64,000 bases of DNA from Rhodospirillales bacterium. GTDB taxonomy: Bacteria > Pseudomonadota > Alphaproteobacteria > ATCC43930 > CGMCC-115725. Made by a program: the position numbers and the translations under genes. Numbering within the stretch: position 1 is the first letter of the stretch; each line of letters opens with the position of its first letter. Positions 7,364 to 16,303 of the stretch are shown here, piece after piece. The stretch spans positions 1 through 64,000 of the forward strand of contig JAQGIC010000019.1 of assembly GCA_028288725.1 (NCBI GenBank), given 5' to 3'. The notes beneath the pieces were generated by a model. That model saw only the letters and a list, made by a program, of their open reading frames with translations. It was not told the origin of the DNA and did no database searches.

Positions 7364-8332
7364 ATGACCAGACCTTTCGGAGCGACATCCACCACAGAGG
7401 GCGTGCTCGCGGGCCAGGATCTCAGCGGAAAGCGCGTGCTCGTTACCGGCGTGTCGGCTGGCCTCGGGGTCGAGACCGCCCGCGCTCTCGCGGCGCATGG
7501 GGCCCAGGTGGTCGGCGCCGCGCGCGACCTCGCCAAGGCGGAGCGGGCGACGGCCGAGGTCCGGGCTCAGGCGGCCAACGGCGGCGGGCTGGAACTGGTG
7601 GAACTGGATCTCGCCTCGCTGGCGAGCGTGCGCGCCTGTGCCGACGCGCTGGTCGCCGACGGGCGGCCCCTCGCCGCCGTGATCGCCAATGCCGGCGTGA
7701 TGCGCACGCCCTTCGGGCACACCGCCGACGGCTTCGAGACCCAGTTCGGGACCAATCACCTCGGCCACTTCGTGCTGGTGAACCGCATCGCCTCGCTGTT
7801 CGCGCCGGGCGGACGGCTGGTGAATCTCTCCTCCTCCGGCCATCGCTATTCGGACGTGGACCTCGACGATCCCAATTTCGAGGGCACGCCTTATGACCCG
7901 ATGATCGCCTACGGCCGGTCCAAGACCGCCAACATCCTGTTCGCGGTGGAGTTCGACCGGCGGCATAGGGCGCGCGGGGTGAGGGCGACGGCGCTGCACC
8001 CAGGCGGGATCATGACCGAACTCGGCCGCCACATGACGCCCGGCGAGCTCGAGGCGACCGTGGCGCGGATCAACGCCCAGCTGGCGGCCGAAGGACGGCC
8101 GCCCTTCCAATTCAAGACGATTCCCCAGGGAGCCGCGACCTCGGTCTGGGCCGCCTTCGTCGCCCCGGTCGAAGAGGTCGGCGGCCGCTATTGCGAGAAT
8201 TGCCAGGTGTCGGAGGTCGCCGAAGGGCTGATCAGCCCGGTGAGCCCCGGCGTCAGGCCCTACGCCCTCGACCCTGAGCACGCCAAGGCGCTCTGGGCCA
8301 GGAGCGAGGAGCTGGTCGGCGAGCGCTTCTAA
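7364..8332 (+). CDS. SDR family NAD(P)-dependent oxidoreductase
   Basis: The 322-aa protein is a classical short-chain dehydrogenase of the retinol-dehydrogenase/protochlorophyllide-reductase-like subgroup. It shows the nucleotide motif VTGVSAGLGVE, the NAGVM motif, a Ser in NLSSSGHRY and the catalytic YGRSK (Tyr-x3-Lys). An AAGGAG site sits at the right distance from the ATG; an upstream in-frame start lacks one. It is transcribed away from the TetR gene, and the inverted repeat between them suggests induction by a small molecule. Enzymes of this kind reduce or oxidise carbonyl compounds; the substrate is unknown. Confidence 0.88.
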   Translation: MTRPFGATSTTEGVLAGQDLSGKRVLVTGVSAGLGVETARALAAHGAQVVGAARDLAKAERATAEVRAQAANGGGLELVELDLASLASVRACADALVADGRPLAAVIANAGVMRTPFGHTADGFETQFGTNHLGHFVLVNRIASLFAPGGRLVNLSSSGHRYSDVDLDDPNFEGTPYDPMIAYGRSKTANILFAVEFDRRHRARGVRATALHPGGIMTELGRHMTPGELEATVARINAQLAAEGRPPFQFKTIPQGAATSVWAAFVAPVEEVGGRYCENCQVSEVAEGLISPVSPGVRPYALDPEHAKALWARSEELVGERF

Positions 8333-8578
8333 CCGCCGGCCCGCAGTCGAAGGGAAAGCGAGGTGATGGAAGATCGGTCGGTCGCCCCGCGGCAAACTTC
8401 GCTGTGTCACTCGCGCGTTGGATCTGGCCGGCGAATGGCAACACGTCCGGCGCAAGCCGGCCGCCTGCCAGGATGCCGACATCAAGGTCGCGCCGGATTT
8501 TGTGCCAGGGGCGCGGCAGCGAATAGTGCGGTCTGTTACGTGCTGGCCATCACTTCCGTGGACTCGGCGACTGCGGAA

Positions 8579-8803
8579 TCATCTTTTCCGCCGGGCTGCG
8601 AGGCACCCCAGGGCGCACCCGACGGCCAGCCCCACGGCAAGCGCGGAGAGCGGCGATTTCCGGGTGTAGACGGCCAACCGCTCGATGAGGGCTTCGGCCG
8701 CGCCCGCGGCATTGATGGCGCCTGGCACAATCCGCTGGTCGAACAGGATCCTCGCCGGCGAGGGGCCGGCCGATTTTTGCAAAAGGTAGCTGGGCTGAAC
8801 CAT
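8579..8803 (-). CDS. Small membrane-anchored protein (74 aa)
   Basis: A short protein whose N-terminal ~45 residues are polar and whose C-terminus carries one Gly/Ala-rich hydrophobic segment (SALAVGLAVGCALG) ending in RRKR. This layout resembles ElaB/YqjD/DUF883-type inner-membrane proteins, though I cannot assign it to that family firmly. A GAGGCG site lies 6-7 bases before the ATG. A GGAAC-N16-TGTT element upstream suggests control by a general-stress sigma factor. A similar small protein is encoded at 59257-59466. Confidence 0.6.
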   Translation of the reverse strand: MVQPSYLLQKSAGPSPARILFDQRIVPGAINAAGAAEALIERLAVYTRKSPLSALAVGLAVGCALGCLAARRKR

Positions 8804-8832
8804 CCGACGCCTCACTTGATGTGAGATCGGAC

Positions 8833-8857
8833 AACATCCGGGGGCAAAGGCAGTTCC
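8833..8857 (-). promoter_or_regulatory. Candidate EcfG-type stress promoter
   Basis: Read on the minus strand this is GGAAC, 16 bases, TGTT, one base from the alphaproteobacterial EcfG consensus GGAAC-N16/17-CGTT. It ends 29 bases before the ATG of the 74-aa membrane protein, a sensible promoter distance. The motif is short, so chance cannot be excluded. Confidence 0.4.
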
Positions 8858-8926
8858 GGCACGCAACGCCATCGGTCCAAAGATGTTGAAGGCCTGACAA
8901 TTCAGAAACAGCGACGCGAGGCCGCC

Positions 8927-11251
8927 ATGGGCAAGAAGCCGTCCTATAAGCCCTATCATTACGCATCCGGCGGCTGGGGGTCGGCCCGCTCGCTGGGCAA
9001 TATCTTGACGCGCGAGGGCGTGCTCGCTTCTGGCGGACTTGCGTTGACCCGGCAGAACAAGGTCGACGGCTTTCAATGCGTCAGCTGCGCCTGGGTCAAG
9101 CCGGCGCAGCCGCTGCCGTTCGAAATCTGCGAGAACGGTGCCAAGGCGACCGCCTGGGAGATCACCGCGCACCGCTGTACGCCGGCATTCTTCGCCGAAC
9201 ATACGGTGACGGAGCTGCTCGACTGGGACGACTACCGGCTGGAAAAGACCGGTCGGCTGACCCATCCGATGCGCTACGACGCCGCGACCGACAAATACGT
9301 GCCGGTCGGCTGGGGCAAGGCGATCGAGGAAATCGGGCGGGAGTTGCGCGCGATCGAAGACCGCAAGCGGACCGTCTTTTATTCGTCCGGCCGCTGCTCG
9401 AACGAGGCGAGCTATCTTTACTCCCTGTTCGCGCGCGCCTACGGCAACAACAACCTGCCCGACAGCTCGAACATGTGCCACGAGACTACTTCGGTGGCGC
9501 TGCCGGAGAGCATCGGCGTGCCGGTCGGCACCGTGACGCTCGACGATTTCGCCAAGACCGACTGCATCCTGTTCTTCGGCCAGAACCCCGGCAGCAACAG
9601 CCCGCGCATGCTGCACCCGTTGCAGCATGCCAGCGAGCGCGGCGTACCGATCGTTGTCTACAACCCGCTGCGCGAGCGCGGGCTGGAGCGCTTCATCAAC
9701 CCGCAATCGCCCACGGAGATGCTGACCGGGCGCGAGACGCGCATCGCATCGCAATACAACCAGGTCAAGGCCGGCGGCGATCTCGCGGCCCTGACCGGCA
9801 TCTGCAAAGCGATGCTTGCGCTCGAAGACGAGGCCAAGGCCGCCGGCAAGGAGCCGGTGCTCGACCACGTGTTCATTGCGGCCCATTGCCACGGTTTTCC
9901 TGATTTTGCCGAGTGGCTGAAACGGCAGGAATGGGACGAGCTTGAGCGCCGGGCCGGGCTGCCGCGCGCGGCATTGGAAGCGACCGCGATGGTCTATGCC
10001 CAGGCCACGGCCGTAATCGGCATCTACGGCATGGGACTGACCCAGCACCGTGCCGGGGTCGAGACGGTGCAGATGCTGGTCAACCTCATGCTGATGCGCG
10101 GCAACATCGGCAAGGCGGGCGCCGGCATCTGCCCGGTGCGCGGCCATTCCAACGTGCAGGGCCAGCGGACCGTCGGCATTACCGAAAAGCCGCAGCTGGT
10201 GCCGTTGGACCGCCTGAAAGAACAATATGGCTTCGAGCCGCCGCGCGAACCCGGCTTGAACACGGTCGAGGCCTGTGAGGCGATCCTGGCCGGCAAGGTC
10301 GATGCCTTCGTCATGCTCGGCGGCAATTTCGTCCGCGCCATTCCCGATCGCGATCGGATGGAGCCGGCCTGGCGCCGGATGCGGCTCACCGTCAACGTCG
10401 CGACCAAGCTCAACCGCAGCCATCTGGTCCATGGTGAGATCAGCTACATCCTGCCGGTCCTGGGCCGCATCGAGATCGACCGTCAGGCGACGGGCCCGCA
10501 GGACCTTTCGATCGAAGACAGCACCGGCTGCATCCATGGCTCGCGCGGCGTGCGCACGCCGGCCTCGCCGTTCCTGCTGAGCGAGGTCCGCCTGGTCTGC
10601 GAACTCGCCCAGGCGACGTTCGATCCGAACCCGAAACTCACCTGGGACGCGTGGCGCGACGATTATCGTCGGATCCGGCAGTCGATCGGCGAGACCTATC
10701 CCGAGATCTTCTACGACTACGACCGGCGCATGTGGGCGCCCGGCGGCTTCCATCGGCCGATACCGGCGCACGAGCGGCAATGGAAGACGAAGACCGGCCG
10801 CGCCAACTTCATCACGCCCAAGGGGCTCGACGAGGACCTCGACATGCCCGAGGTCGGCCACGACGCGCTCCGTCTGATCACGTTGCGCTCGAACGACCAG
10901 TTCAACACCACCATCTATGGCTACACCGATCGGTTCCGCGGCATCCATGGCACGCGTCAGGTCGTGCTGATGAATCGGGTCGACATCGACCGCCTGGGCC
11001 TTGAGGCCGGTCAGAAAGTGACGCTCCGTACCCGGGCGAAGGACAATTTCGAGCGGAAGCTCGAACACCTGCTGGTGGTCGCCTACGATATCCCGGTCGG
11101 TTGTATCGGAGCCTACTACCCAGAGGCCAACGTGCTGGTTCCGCTCTGGCACTATGCCGAGGGCAGCAAGACCCCGGCGTCGAAGTCTATCCCGGTGACC
11201 GTGCACCAGGAGGGCGAGGAGATCGCCGTACCGACGATGGCCGCCGAGTGA
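8927..11251 (+). CDS. FdhF/YdeP family molybdopterin oxidoreductase
   Basis: The 774-aa protein belongs to the YdeP branch of molybdopterin oxidoreductases (formate-dehydrogenase-like). The N-terminus has only a Cys-x2-Cys (QCVSCAW) rather than the four-Cys cluster site of most relatives, as usual in this branch. Domain features include the SNMCHETTS cofactor-binding region near residue 185, the GQNPGSNSPRM loop, and a C-terminal molybdopterin dinucleotide domain. No Tat signal is seen, so it is probably cytoplasmic. The real electron donor of YdeP homologues is unsettled. The diheme cytochrome c gene starts eight bases after its stop, suggesting an operon and possibly an electron route, though the two proteins would sit on opposite sides of the membrane. 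Confidence 0.85.
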   Translation: MGKKPSYKPYHYASGGWGSARSLGNILTREGVLASGGLALTRQNKVDGFQCVSCAWVKPAQPLPFEICENGAKATAWEITAHRCTPAFFAEHTVTELLDWDDYRLEKTGRLTHPMRYDAATDKYVPVGWGKAIEEIGRELRAIEDRKRTVFYSSGRCSNEASYLYSLFARAYGNNNLPDSSNMCHETTSVALPESIGVPVGTVTLDDFAKTDCILFFGQNPGSNSPRMLHPLQHASERGVPIVVYNPLRERGLERFINPQSPTEMLTGRETRIASQYNQVKAGGDLAALTGICKAMLALEDEAKAAGKEPVLDHVFIAAHCHGFPDFAEWLKRQEWDELERRAGLPRAALEATAMVYAQATAVIGIYGMGLTQHRAGVETVQMLVNLMLMRGNIGKAGAGICPVRGHSNVQGQRTVGITEKPQLVPLDRLKEQYGFEPPREPGLNTVEACEAILAGKVDAFVMLGGNFVRAIPDRDRMEPAWRRMRLTVNVATKLNRSHLVHGEISYILPVLGRIEIDRQATGPQDLSIEDSTGCIHGSRGVRTPASPFLLSEVRLVCELAQATFDPNPKLTWDAWRDDYRRIRQSIGETYPEIFYDYDRRMWAPGGFHRPIPAHERQWKTKTGRANFITPKGLDEDLDMPEVGHDALRLITLRSNDQFNTTIYGYTDRFRGIHGTRQVVLMNRVDIDRLGLEAGQKVTLRTRAKDNFERKLEHLLVVAYDIPVGCIGAYYPEANVLVPLWHYAEGSKTPASKSIPVTVHQEGEEIAVPTMAAE

Positions 11252-11258
11252 TGCACCG

Positions 11259-12185
11259 ATGCGGCGTCGGACGAGACTAGCGCTCTGGTCGATCGCTCTC
11301 CTGGCCGTGGCAGGATCGGCCGCGGCCTGGATGCTTTCGGCGCCGCGGCCGGCCTTTTCCGAAGCGGACGCGGCGCGCCTGGAGCAGCCGGGCGATCCGG
11401 AGCGCGGGCGCCTGGTCTTCGCCGCCGGCGATTGCGCGTCGTGCCACGCCTCGCCGGGTCAGCATGACCGCCTGCGGCTCGGCGGCGGCATGGCGCTCTC
11501 GTCGCCGTTCGGCATGTTCCGCGTGCCCAACATTTCGCCGGACCCGGAGGTGGGCATCGGCCGTTGGCGGACGATCAATCTGGCGAACGCGCTCATGAGC
11601 GGGGTGGCACCCTCCGGGCAGCATCTCTATCCGGCGCTGCCCTACACGAGCTATGCGCACATGAAGGTCGAGGACGTGCGCGACCTGATGGCGTTCCTCA
11701 GGACGTTACCCTCGGTGCCGGACCGGCCGCCGCCGCACGAACTGGTGTTCCCGTTCACGATCCGCCGCGGCATCGGTCTGTGGAAGCTGGTCTATTTCGA
11801 CCGCGCGCCGATCGTTCCGGACCCGGGTCGCGACGCCGCCTGGAACCGGGGCCGTTATGTGGTCGAGGCGCTCGGCCATTGCGCCGAATGCCATTCGACG
11901 CGCAATCTGCTTGCGGCCATTCCTGCCGAGCAGCGCTTTGCCGGTGGCCCGGACCAGGAGGGGATCGGCTTCATTCCGAACCTGACGCCGACCCATCTGT
12001 CGGGTTGGTCGAAACAGGATCTGGTCGGCATGCTCACGACCGGCTTCACGCCCGACCTGCGCTTCGTCGGTTCGTCCATGGCCGACGTCGTGACCGATAC
12101 CGCGATGCTGCCGGACAGCGACCGCGACGCGATCGCCACCTATATCGAGTCGCTCCCGGCCCGGCCCACCCCGCCGCCGTCTTAA
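11259..12185 (+). CDS. Diheme cytochrome c, exported
   Basis: The 308-aa protein has an N-terminal signal or anchor (an RRR stretch then a hydrophobic run ending near ARPAF-like residues) and two class I haem-c domains with CASCH (about residue 63) and CAECH (about residue 208). The arrangement resembles the cytochrome subunit of membrane alcohol/aldehyde dehydrogenases, which hands electrons to quinone or oxidase. It follows the FdhF/YdeP-like gene closely. Its 3' end overlaps by four bases the end of a convergent cytochrome gene. Fragments of this same gene occur at 1-112 and at about 50680-50756, evidence of past duplication. Confidence 0.88.
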   Translation: MRRRTRLALWSIALLAVAGSAAAWMLSAPRPAFSEADAARLEQPGDPERGRLVFAAGDCASCHASPGQHDRLRLGGGMALSSPFGMFRVPNISPDPEVGIGRWRTINLANALMSGVAPSGQHLYPALPYTSYAHMKVEDVRDLMAFLRTLPSVPDRPPPHELVFPFTIRRGIGLWKLVYFDRAPIVPDPGRDAAWNRGRYVVEALGHCAECHSTRNLLAAIPAEQRFAGGPDQEGIGFIPNLTPTHLSGWSKQDLVGMLTTGFTPDLRFVGSSMADVVTDTAMLPDSDRDAIATYIESLPARPTPPPS

Positions 12186-12589
12186 TGCTGATAAAGGTAG
12201 GCAGCGATGTCGCGCGCCTCGGCCTCGGTGATCCCGGTCGCCGGCATGGCGGATCGCGGCGAGACGCGATGGGGATCGACGATCCAGGCGACGAGATTCC
12301 CGGCCGTGTTGCGCAGCACGCCACCGACATAGACCCGTTCGCGCAGGCCGGACAGCGCCGGTCCGACCTTGCCGTCGGCGCCCGGTACACCGGGTATGGT
12401 GTGGCAGCCGGCGCAGCCATAGCGGGTCAGGAGGTCGGGCGCGCGCTCCGCATCGCCGCCGGTGAGTGCCTTCGCTTCCTGGCCGATTCCCACTCTCCGC
12501 TCGGCAGCGGACCAGGCGACGCAAGCCAATCCCACGACAGCGGCCGCGGCAATGCCGACGAGCAATGAGATCCCGGCCCGGGCTGCCAT
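12182..12589 (-). CDS. Membrane-anchored monoheme cytochrome c
   Basis: The 135-aa protein carries one N-terminal hydrophobic helix (likely an uncleaved anchor) and one class I cytochrome c domain with CAGCH near residue 60 and an axial Met in the PRSAMPATG loop. It is the last gene of the oxidase operon, six bases after the CtaG-like gene, so it probably feeds electrons to the haem on subunit II or serves as an alternative donor in the periplasm. A degraded piece of the same gene lies at the left edge of the window. Confidence 0.85.
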   Translation of the reverse strand: MAARAGISLLVGIAAAAVVGLACVAWSAAERRVGIGQEAKALTGGDAERAPDLLTRYGCAGCHTIPGVPGADGKVGPALSGLRERVYVGGVLRNTAGNLVAWIVDPHRVSPRSAMPATGITEAEARDIAAYLYQH

Positions 12590-12595
12590 GGCGGT

Positions 12596-13453
12596 TCAGT
12601 CTTCCAGCGCCATCGGGCCGGCGGCCCAGGCCGCCGACGAACGTCGCACCCATTGCGCCGCGAACACGATGGCCGCCGCCGCATAGACCGTGCCGGCCGG
12701 AATCCACATGACCAGCCCGGCAAGCTGCTGGTCCTGCAGCGCAGTGAGGCCCCAGGCGGCGGCATGCGCGGTCTGCACGCCATAGATCACGCGCGGCGCC
12801 ACGGCCATCAGCGCGCCCAGTGCGCCGGTGTGCAGCATGGTGAAGAACATGTGGCCGCAGGCGGCACCCCGATCACTGCGGCGCACGAGCGCCCACCAGA
12901 ACAGCAGCGCGGTCGCCAGAAAGCTCACGTGCTGCAGGCGATGCAGCGGCACGTCGACCAACGCCGCATCGAACAGTACCGGCACATGCCAGGCCCAGAT
13001 CGCGATGCCGTGCAGCACCGTCGCAGAAAACGGTCCGGACATGCCGCGCCAGATCGACCGGACCGGCCGACTGCGCAGAATGCGGCCGGTCGCGAGCCGG
13101 ATCGGCCTGGGCCACGCCCAGAGGAACGCTGCCATCGGCCACGAGAGCACCAGCAACGGCGCCGCGACGGCCATGACCAGCTCGTGCTCGATCATGTGCA
13201 GGGTGAAGAGCTGCTCGCCGTAATGATGGATCGGCGATACCAGGGCGATCGCCAAAGTGAGCCAGCCCATCCAGAACAGCCTTGCCTGCCGGAACGACAC
13301 GCCCCGTCCGACGCCGCGCCTCGACCATAGGGAGACCGTACCCGCCAGATGGAGCAAGGCCGTCGCCACGAGCGGCGCGGTGATCCAGAGATCGAACGTC
13401 CAGTCGCTCCAGCGCCCCGCGGTGCTGCAGATCGAGCCGATCACCGCTCGCAT
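12596..13453 (-). CDS. CtaG/Caa3-type oxidase assembly membrane protein
   Basis: The 285-aa product has seven or so hydrophobic segments and the His-rich motifs of the caa3_CtaG family (HHYGEQLFTLHMIEHEL, and later His residues near HVPVLFDAAL). These proteins aid copper insertion into, or assembly of, caa3-type oxidases in the inner membrane. The start chosen overlaps the stop region of the upstream 117-aa membrane protein by 13 bases, consistent with a coupled operon. Its place beside oxidase subunits II, I and III supports the assignment. Confidence 0.85.
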   Translation of the reverse strand: MRAVIGSICSTAGRWSDWTFDLWITAPLVATALLHLAGTVSLWSRRGVGRGVSFRQARLFWMGWLTLAIALVSPIHHYGEQLFTLHMIEHELVMAVAAPLLVLSWPMAAFLWAWPRPIRLATGRILRSRPVRSIWRGMSGPFSATVLHGIAIWAWHVPVLFDAALVDVPLHRLQHVSFLATALLFWWALVRRSDRGAACGHMFFTMLHTGALGALMAVAPRVIYGVQTAHAAAWGLTALQDQQLAGLVMWIPAGTVYAAAAIVFAAQWVRRSSAAWAAGPMALED

Positions 13454-13794
13454 CCCGTCAACATCAGCGAGGAAGCGCCCTGAAGCGCCAGGGTGAACGC
13501 GAAGACGAGGCCGTTGAGGCCGCTGAGCGCACCGAGGAAGCCGACGGAGTTCGGGAAGCCGGTGCCGGAAGCCGGCAAGCCGTTCCGCGGAACGGCCTGC
13601 CAGGACCAGAAACCCGCGGCAAGCGACAGAACCGCCCCGGCGAACGAGAGGACACCCATGAGCGCGAAATGCGCCGTGCATTCGACATAGGGCAGGATCT
13701 GGCCCAATTGCGTGTTGACGGCCCAGAGCAGCGGCGGGACCAGCAGGCCGCCGCACGGCACCAGGTTCGCGCGCAGGTTGGATCGCGTCCTCAT
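13441..13794 (-). CDS. Small membrane protein in oxidase operon
   Basis: A 117-aa protein with three predicted hydrophobic segments (around 12-30, 40-65 and 85-105). I recognise no catalytic motif. It sits between subunit III and the CtaG-like gene, overlapping the former by an ATGA and the latter by 13 bases. By position it may be an accessory subunit; from memory, the Bradyrhizobium coxMNOP operon also has an extra small membrane gene after subunit III. A role in the oxidase complex is inference only. Confidence 0.7.
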   Translation of the reverse strand: MRTRSNLRANLVPCGGLLVPPLLWAVNTQLGQILPYVECTAHFALMGVLSFAGAVLSLAAGFWSWQAVPRNGLPASGTGFPNSVGFLGALSGLNGLVFAFTLALQGASSLMLTGCER

Positions 13795-14393
13795 AACCGC
13801 GGCACCCAGTAGATGCAGACATAGATCGGAAGCCATGTCGCCACGACAAAGTTCCAATAGAGCGCATTGTCCTGGATGTCGCCGAGCCGGCGCTTGTTGG
13901 CGCCATGCCGGGTGAACATCAGGATGGCCAGAACCACCGTATCGCCGAGATCGGTCACGAGATGGGTCAGGTGCAGGCCGAGCAGCGCCCAGAGGATCGA
14001 GCCGTAGGCGTTGCTGTCCCAGGAAATATGGAGCGCCGGGAACTCGTAGAACCGCAGGACGACGGGCACGATCCCCAGCACGGTCATGATCACGATCCCG
14101 ATCCGCACCTTGTGCAGGTTCTCCTGCTCCGCCCAGCGCGCGATCAGATAGTTCGGCACCAGGCTTGCGATCAGGACGGCGGTGAGAACGCTGCCGGGTC
14201 CCAGGTCCGGCGGCGGGGCGCCCAACGGCCATTCGGATGCCAGGCTTTCGAGATAGAGATAGACGGCGATCAGCAGGGCGAAGCCGGTGCCCTCGAGCAG
14301 CATGAAGGCGAAGGTGCCCCACCAGGTGACGCTGGCGCTGCTCTTCCCGTGCAGCGTCAGATGGGAAACGTCGAGGACGATGCGCTCGTTCAT
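13791..14393 (-). CDS. coxC: Cytochrome c oxidase subunit III
   Basis: The 200-aa membrane protein has about five transmembrane helices and subunit III hallmarks: the WWGTFAFML first helix, LEGTGFALL, and GLHLTHLVTDLGDT in place of the family's G-x-H-x-x-H helix. This is the short, five-helix form common in caa3 oxidases. Subunit III does not carry metal; it stabilises the complex. Start and stop both overlap neighbouring genes by four bases, as in a tightly coupled operon. Confidence 0.85.
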   Translation of the reverse strand: MNERIVLDVSHLTLHGKSSASVTWWGTFAFMLLEGTGFALLIAVYLYLESLASEWPLGAPPPDLGPGSVLTAVLIASLVPNYLIARWAEQENLHKVRIGIVIMTVLGIVPVVLRFYEFPALHISWDSNAYGSILWALLGLHLTHLVTDLGDTVVLAILMFTRHGANKRRLGDIQDNALYWNFVVATWLPIYVCIYWVPRL

Positions 14394-16303
14394 GCATCGT
14401 CCTCCGGCACGCCCTTCGGCCAGAACCAGCCGATCAGCGCCGTCGCAATCGGGATCGAGCCCCAGACCACGGCCCAGGGCGTAAAGATCGACCAGACAAG
14501 CATGATGCTGGTGGCGATCGCGGTCCATAGCGGCCAGATCGAGTTGCGCGGCGAGCTCTCGCGCGCCTCAGGCCGCGCGTCGGCTACGCTCGACACCAGG
14601 ACCTCGCGACGATCGGGCCGCAGCCCGGTCGCGACCGACAGCGCGTCCCGCTCGTCCCAGAGCGGATAGGCGCTGGAGACGACGGGCAGGCGCGCGAAAT
14701 TATAGCTGGGCGGCGGCGAGGACGTGGCCCATTCGAGCGTCGGCGCATCCCAGGGATTGTCGCCGGCCGGGATCCCGTGCCTCAAACTGCGGAAGGCGTC
14801 CCAGAAAAACAGCAGGAAACCCGAGGCCAGCACCAGCGCGCTCAAGCTGATGAAGAGGTTGACCGAACCCCATTGCATCTCGGCTGGATAGGTGTAGACC
14901 CGGCGCGGCATGCCGGCGAGGCCAAGCAGATGCATGGGAAAGAAGGTCAGGTTGAAGCCGACGAACACGAGCCCCGCGACCCAACGGCCGACCCGCTCGC
15001 TCATCAAGCGGCCGGTAATCTTGGGAAACCAGTAATAGACGGCGCCCATCAGCGGGAACACCGCACCGCCGACCAGCACGTAGTGAAAATGCGCCACGAC
15101 GAAATAGGTATCGTGGACCTGGGTGTCGAACGGGACGGAGGCGACCATCACCCCGGTCATGCCCCCCATCACGAACGTGAAGAGGAAGGCATAGACGAAC
15201 AGCAGCGGCACCTTCAGCACGGGACGGCCGCTCCACAACGTCGCAAGCCAGCAGAAGATCTGGACGCCGCTCGGAATGGCGATGGCCATGCTGGATCCGG
15301 TGAAGAAGCTCTCGCCGAGCCGCGGCAGTCCGGTCACGAACATATGGTGGACCCAGAGCCCGAACGCGAGGATGCCGGTTGAGATCACCGCCAGCACCAG
15401 GCCCAAATAGCCGAACACCGGCCGGCGCGAGAAGGTCACCACCAGGGTCGACACCATGCCGACCGCCGGCAGGAAGATGATGTAGACCTCCGGGTGGCCG
15501 AAGAACCAGAAAAGGTGCTGCCACAGCAGTACGTCGCCGCCCTCGGCCGGATTGAAGAAATGCGTGCCGATCAGCCGATCGAGGATCAGCGAGGTGCTGG
15601 CGACCATGATCGCCGGCATGGCGATGATGATCAGGAACGACGTCACCAGCATGCTCCAGACGAACAGCGGGATCCGGTCGAGCGACATGCCGGGCGCGCG
15701 CTGCTTGAAGATCGTCACGACGAGTTCGACCGCTACCGCCAGTGCCGAGACCTCGGTGAAGGTGATCATCTGCGCCCAGATGTCGGCGCGCTTGCCCGGT
15801 GCGTATTGCGGGCCGGATAAGGGCACATAGGCGAACCAGCCGATGTCGGGGCCCATGTCGAAGACGAAGGCGCCCCACAGCACGATGCCGCCGGCCACAT
15901 ACATCCAATAGGAAAAGGCGTTGAGCCGTGGAAAGGCGATGTTGCGCGTGCCGACCATCAGCGGCACGAGATAGACCGCCATCGCCTCCATCACCGGCAC
16001 CGCGAATAGGAACATCATGTTCGCGCCATGCATGGTGAAGACCTGGTTGTAGCGGTCGGCACTCATCACCCGCGCCTCGGGCCGGGCGAGTTGCAAGCGC
16101 ATGGCCACCGCCAGCAGACCGCCGAGCGCCAGGAAGACGAATGCCGTCGCGATATAGCGCCGGCCGATGATCTTGTGGTCGACCGTGGCGAGCGCGGCCC
16201 AAAGACCGCGCGGCGTTTGCCACACGGCATCGAGCCGCCGGTCGAGCGCCGCGGCATCGAGGCGGCGGTCGAGGACCTCCGGCTCTTCCGGCGCGACGCT
16301 CAT
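14390..16303 (-). CDS. coxA: Cytochrome c oxidase subunit I, channel-residue variant
   Basis: The 637-aa protein is a haem-copper oxidase subunit I. All metal ligands are present: His92 (FTMHGA), His270 with Glu272 and the cross-linking Tyr274 (HPEVY), His319/His320, and His405/His407 (HFHYV). The loop that normally carries the D-channel Asp reads TRNIAFPRLN (Asn121), and the K-channel motif usually IPTGVK reads IPSGVQ (Ser345, Gln348), so both canonical proton-entry residues are replaced. The C-terminus is extended by two more helices, possibly a subunit IV-like fusion. It overlaps subunits II and III by four bases each. Confidence 0.9.
   Translation of the reverse strand: MSVAPEEPEVLDRRLDAAALDRRLDAVWQTPRGLWAALATVDHKIIGRRYIATAFVFLALGGLLAVAMRLQLARPEARVMSADRYNQVFTMHGANMMFLFAVPVMEAMAVYLVPLMVGTRNIAFPRLNAFSYWMYVAGGIVLWGAFVFDMGPDIGWFAYVPLSGPQYAPGKRADIWAQMITFTEVSALAVAVELVVTIFKQRAPGMSLDRIPLFVWSMLVTSFLIIIAMPAIMVASTSLILDRLIGTHFFNPAEGGDVLLWQHLFWFFGHPEVYIIFLPAVGMVSTLVVTFSRRPVFGYLGLVLAVISTGILAFGLWVHHMFVTGLPRLGESFFTGSSMAIAIPSGVQIFCWLATLWSGRPVLKVPLLFVYAFLFTFVMGGMTGVMVASVPFDTQVHDTYFVVAHFHYVLVGGAVFPLMGAVYYWFPKITGRLMSERVGRWVAGLVFVGFNLTFFPMHLLGLAGMPRRVYTYPAEMQWGSVNLFISLSALVLASGFLLFFWDAFRSLRHGIPAGDNPWDAPTLEWATSSPPPSYNFARLPVVSSAYPLWDERDALSVATGLRPDRREVLVSSVADARPEARESSPRNSIWPLWTAIATSIMLVWSIFTPWAVVWGSIPIATALIGWFWPKGVPEDDA

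Noticed and set aside
8579-11206. Very long minus-strand frame (875 codons) opposite the molybdoenzyme gene
   Set aside because: Its translation is Arg/His/Asp-rich with no family motifs and mirrors a well-supported gene on the other strand. Only its last 74 codons, with their own ribosome binding site, are kept as a small gene.
11259-12589. Explaining the left-edge copy as the window wrapping round a circular replicon
   Set aside because: The left-edge sequence is internally deleted and diverged relative to this locus, so it is a separate copy and not the same DNA read twice.
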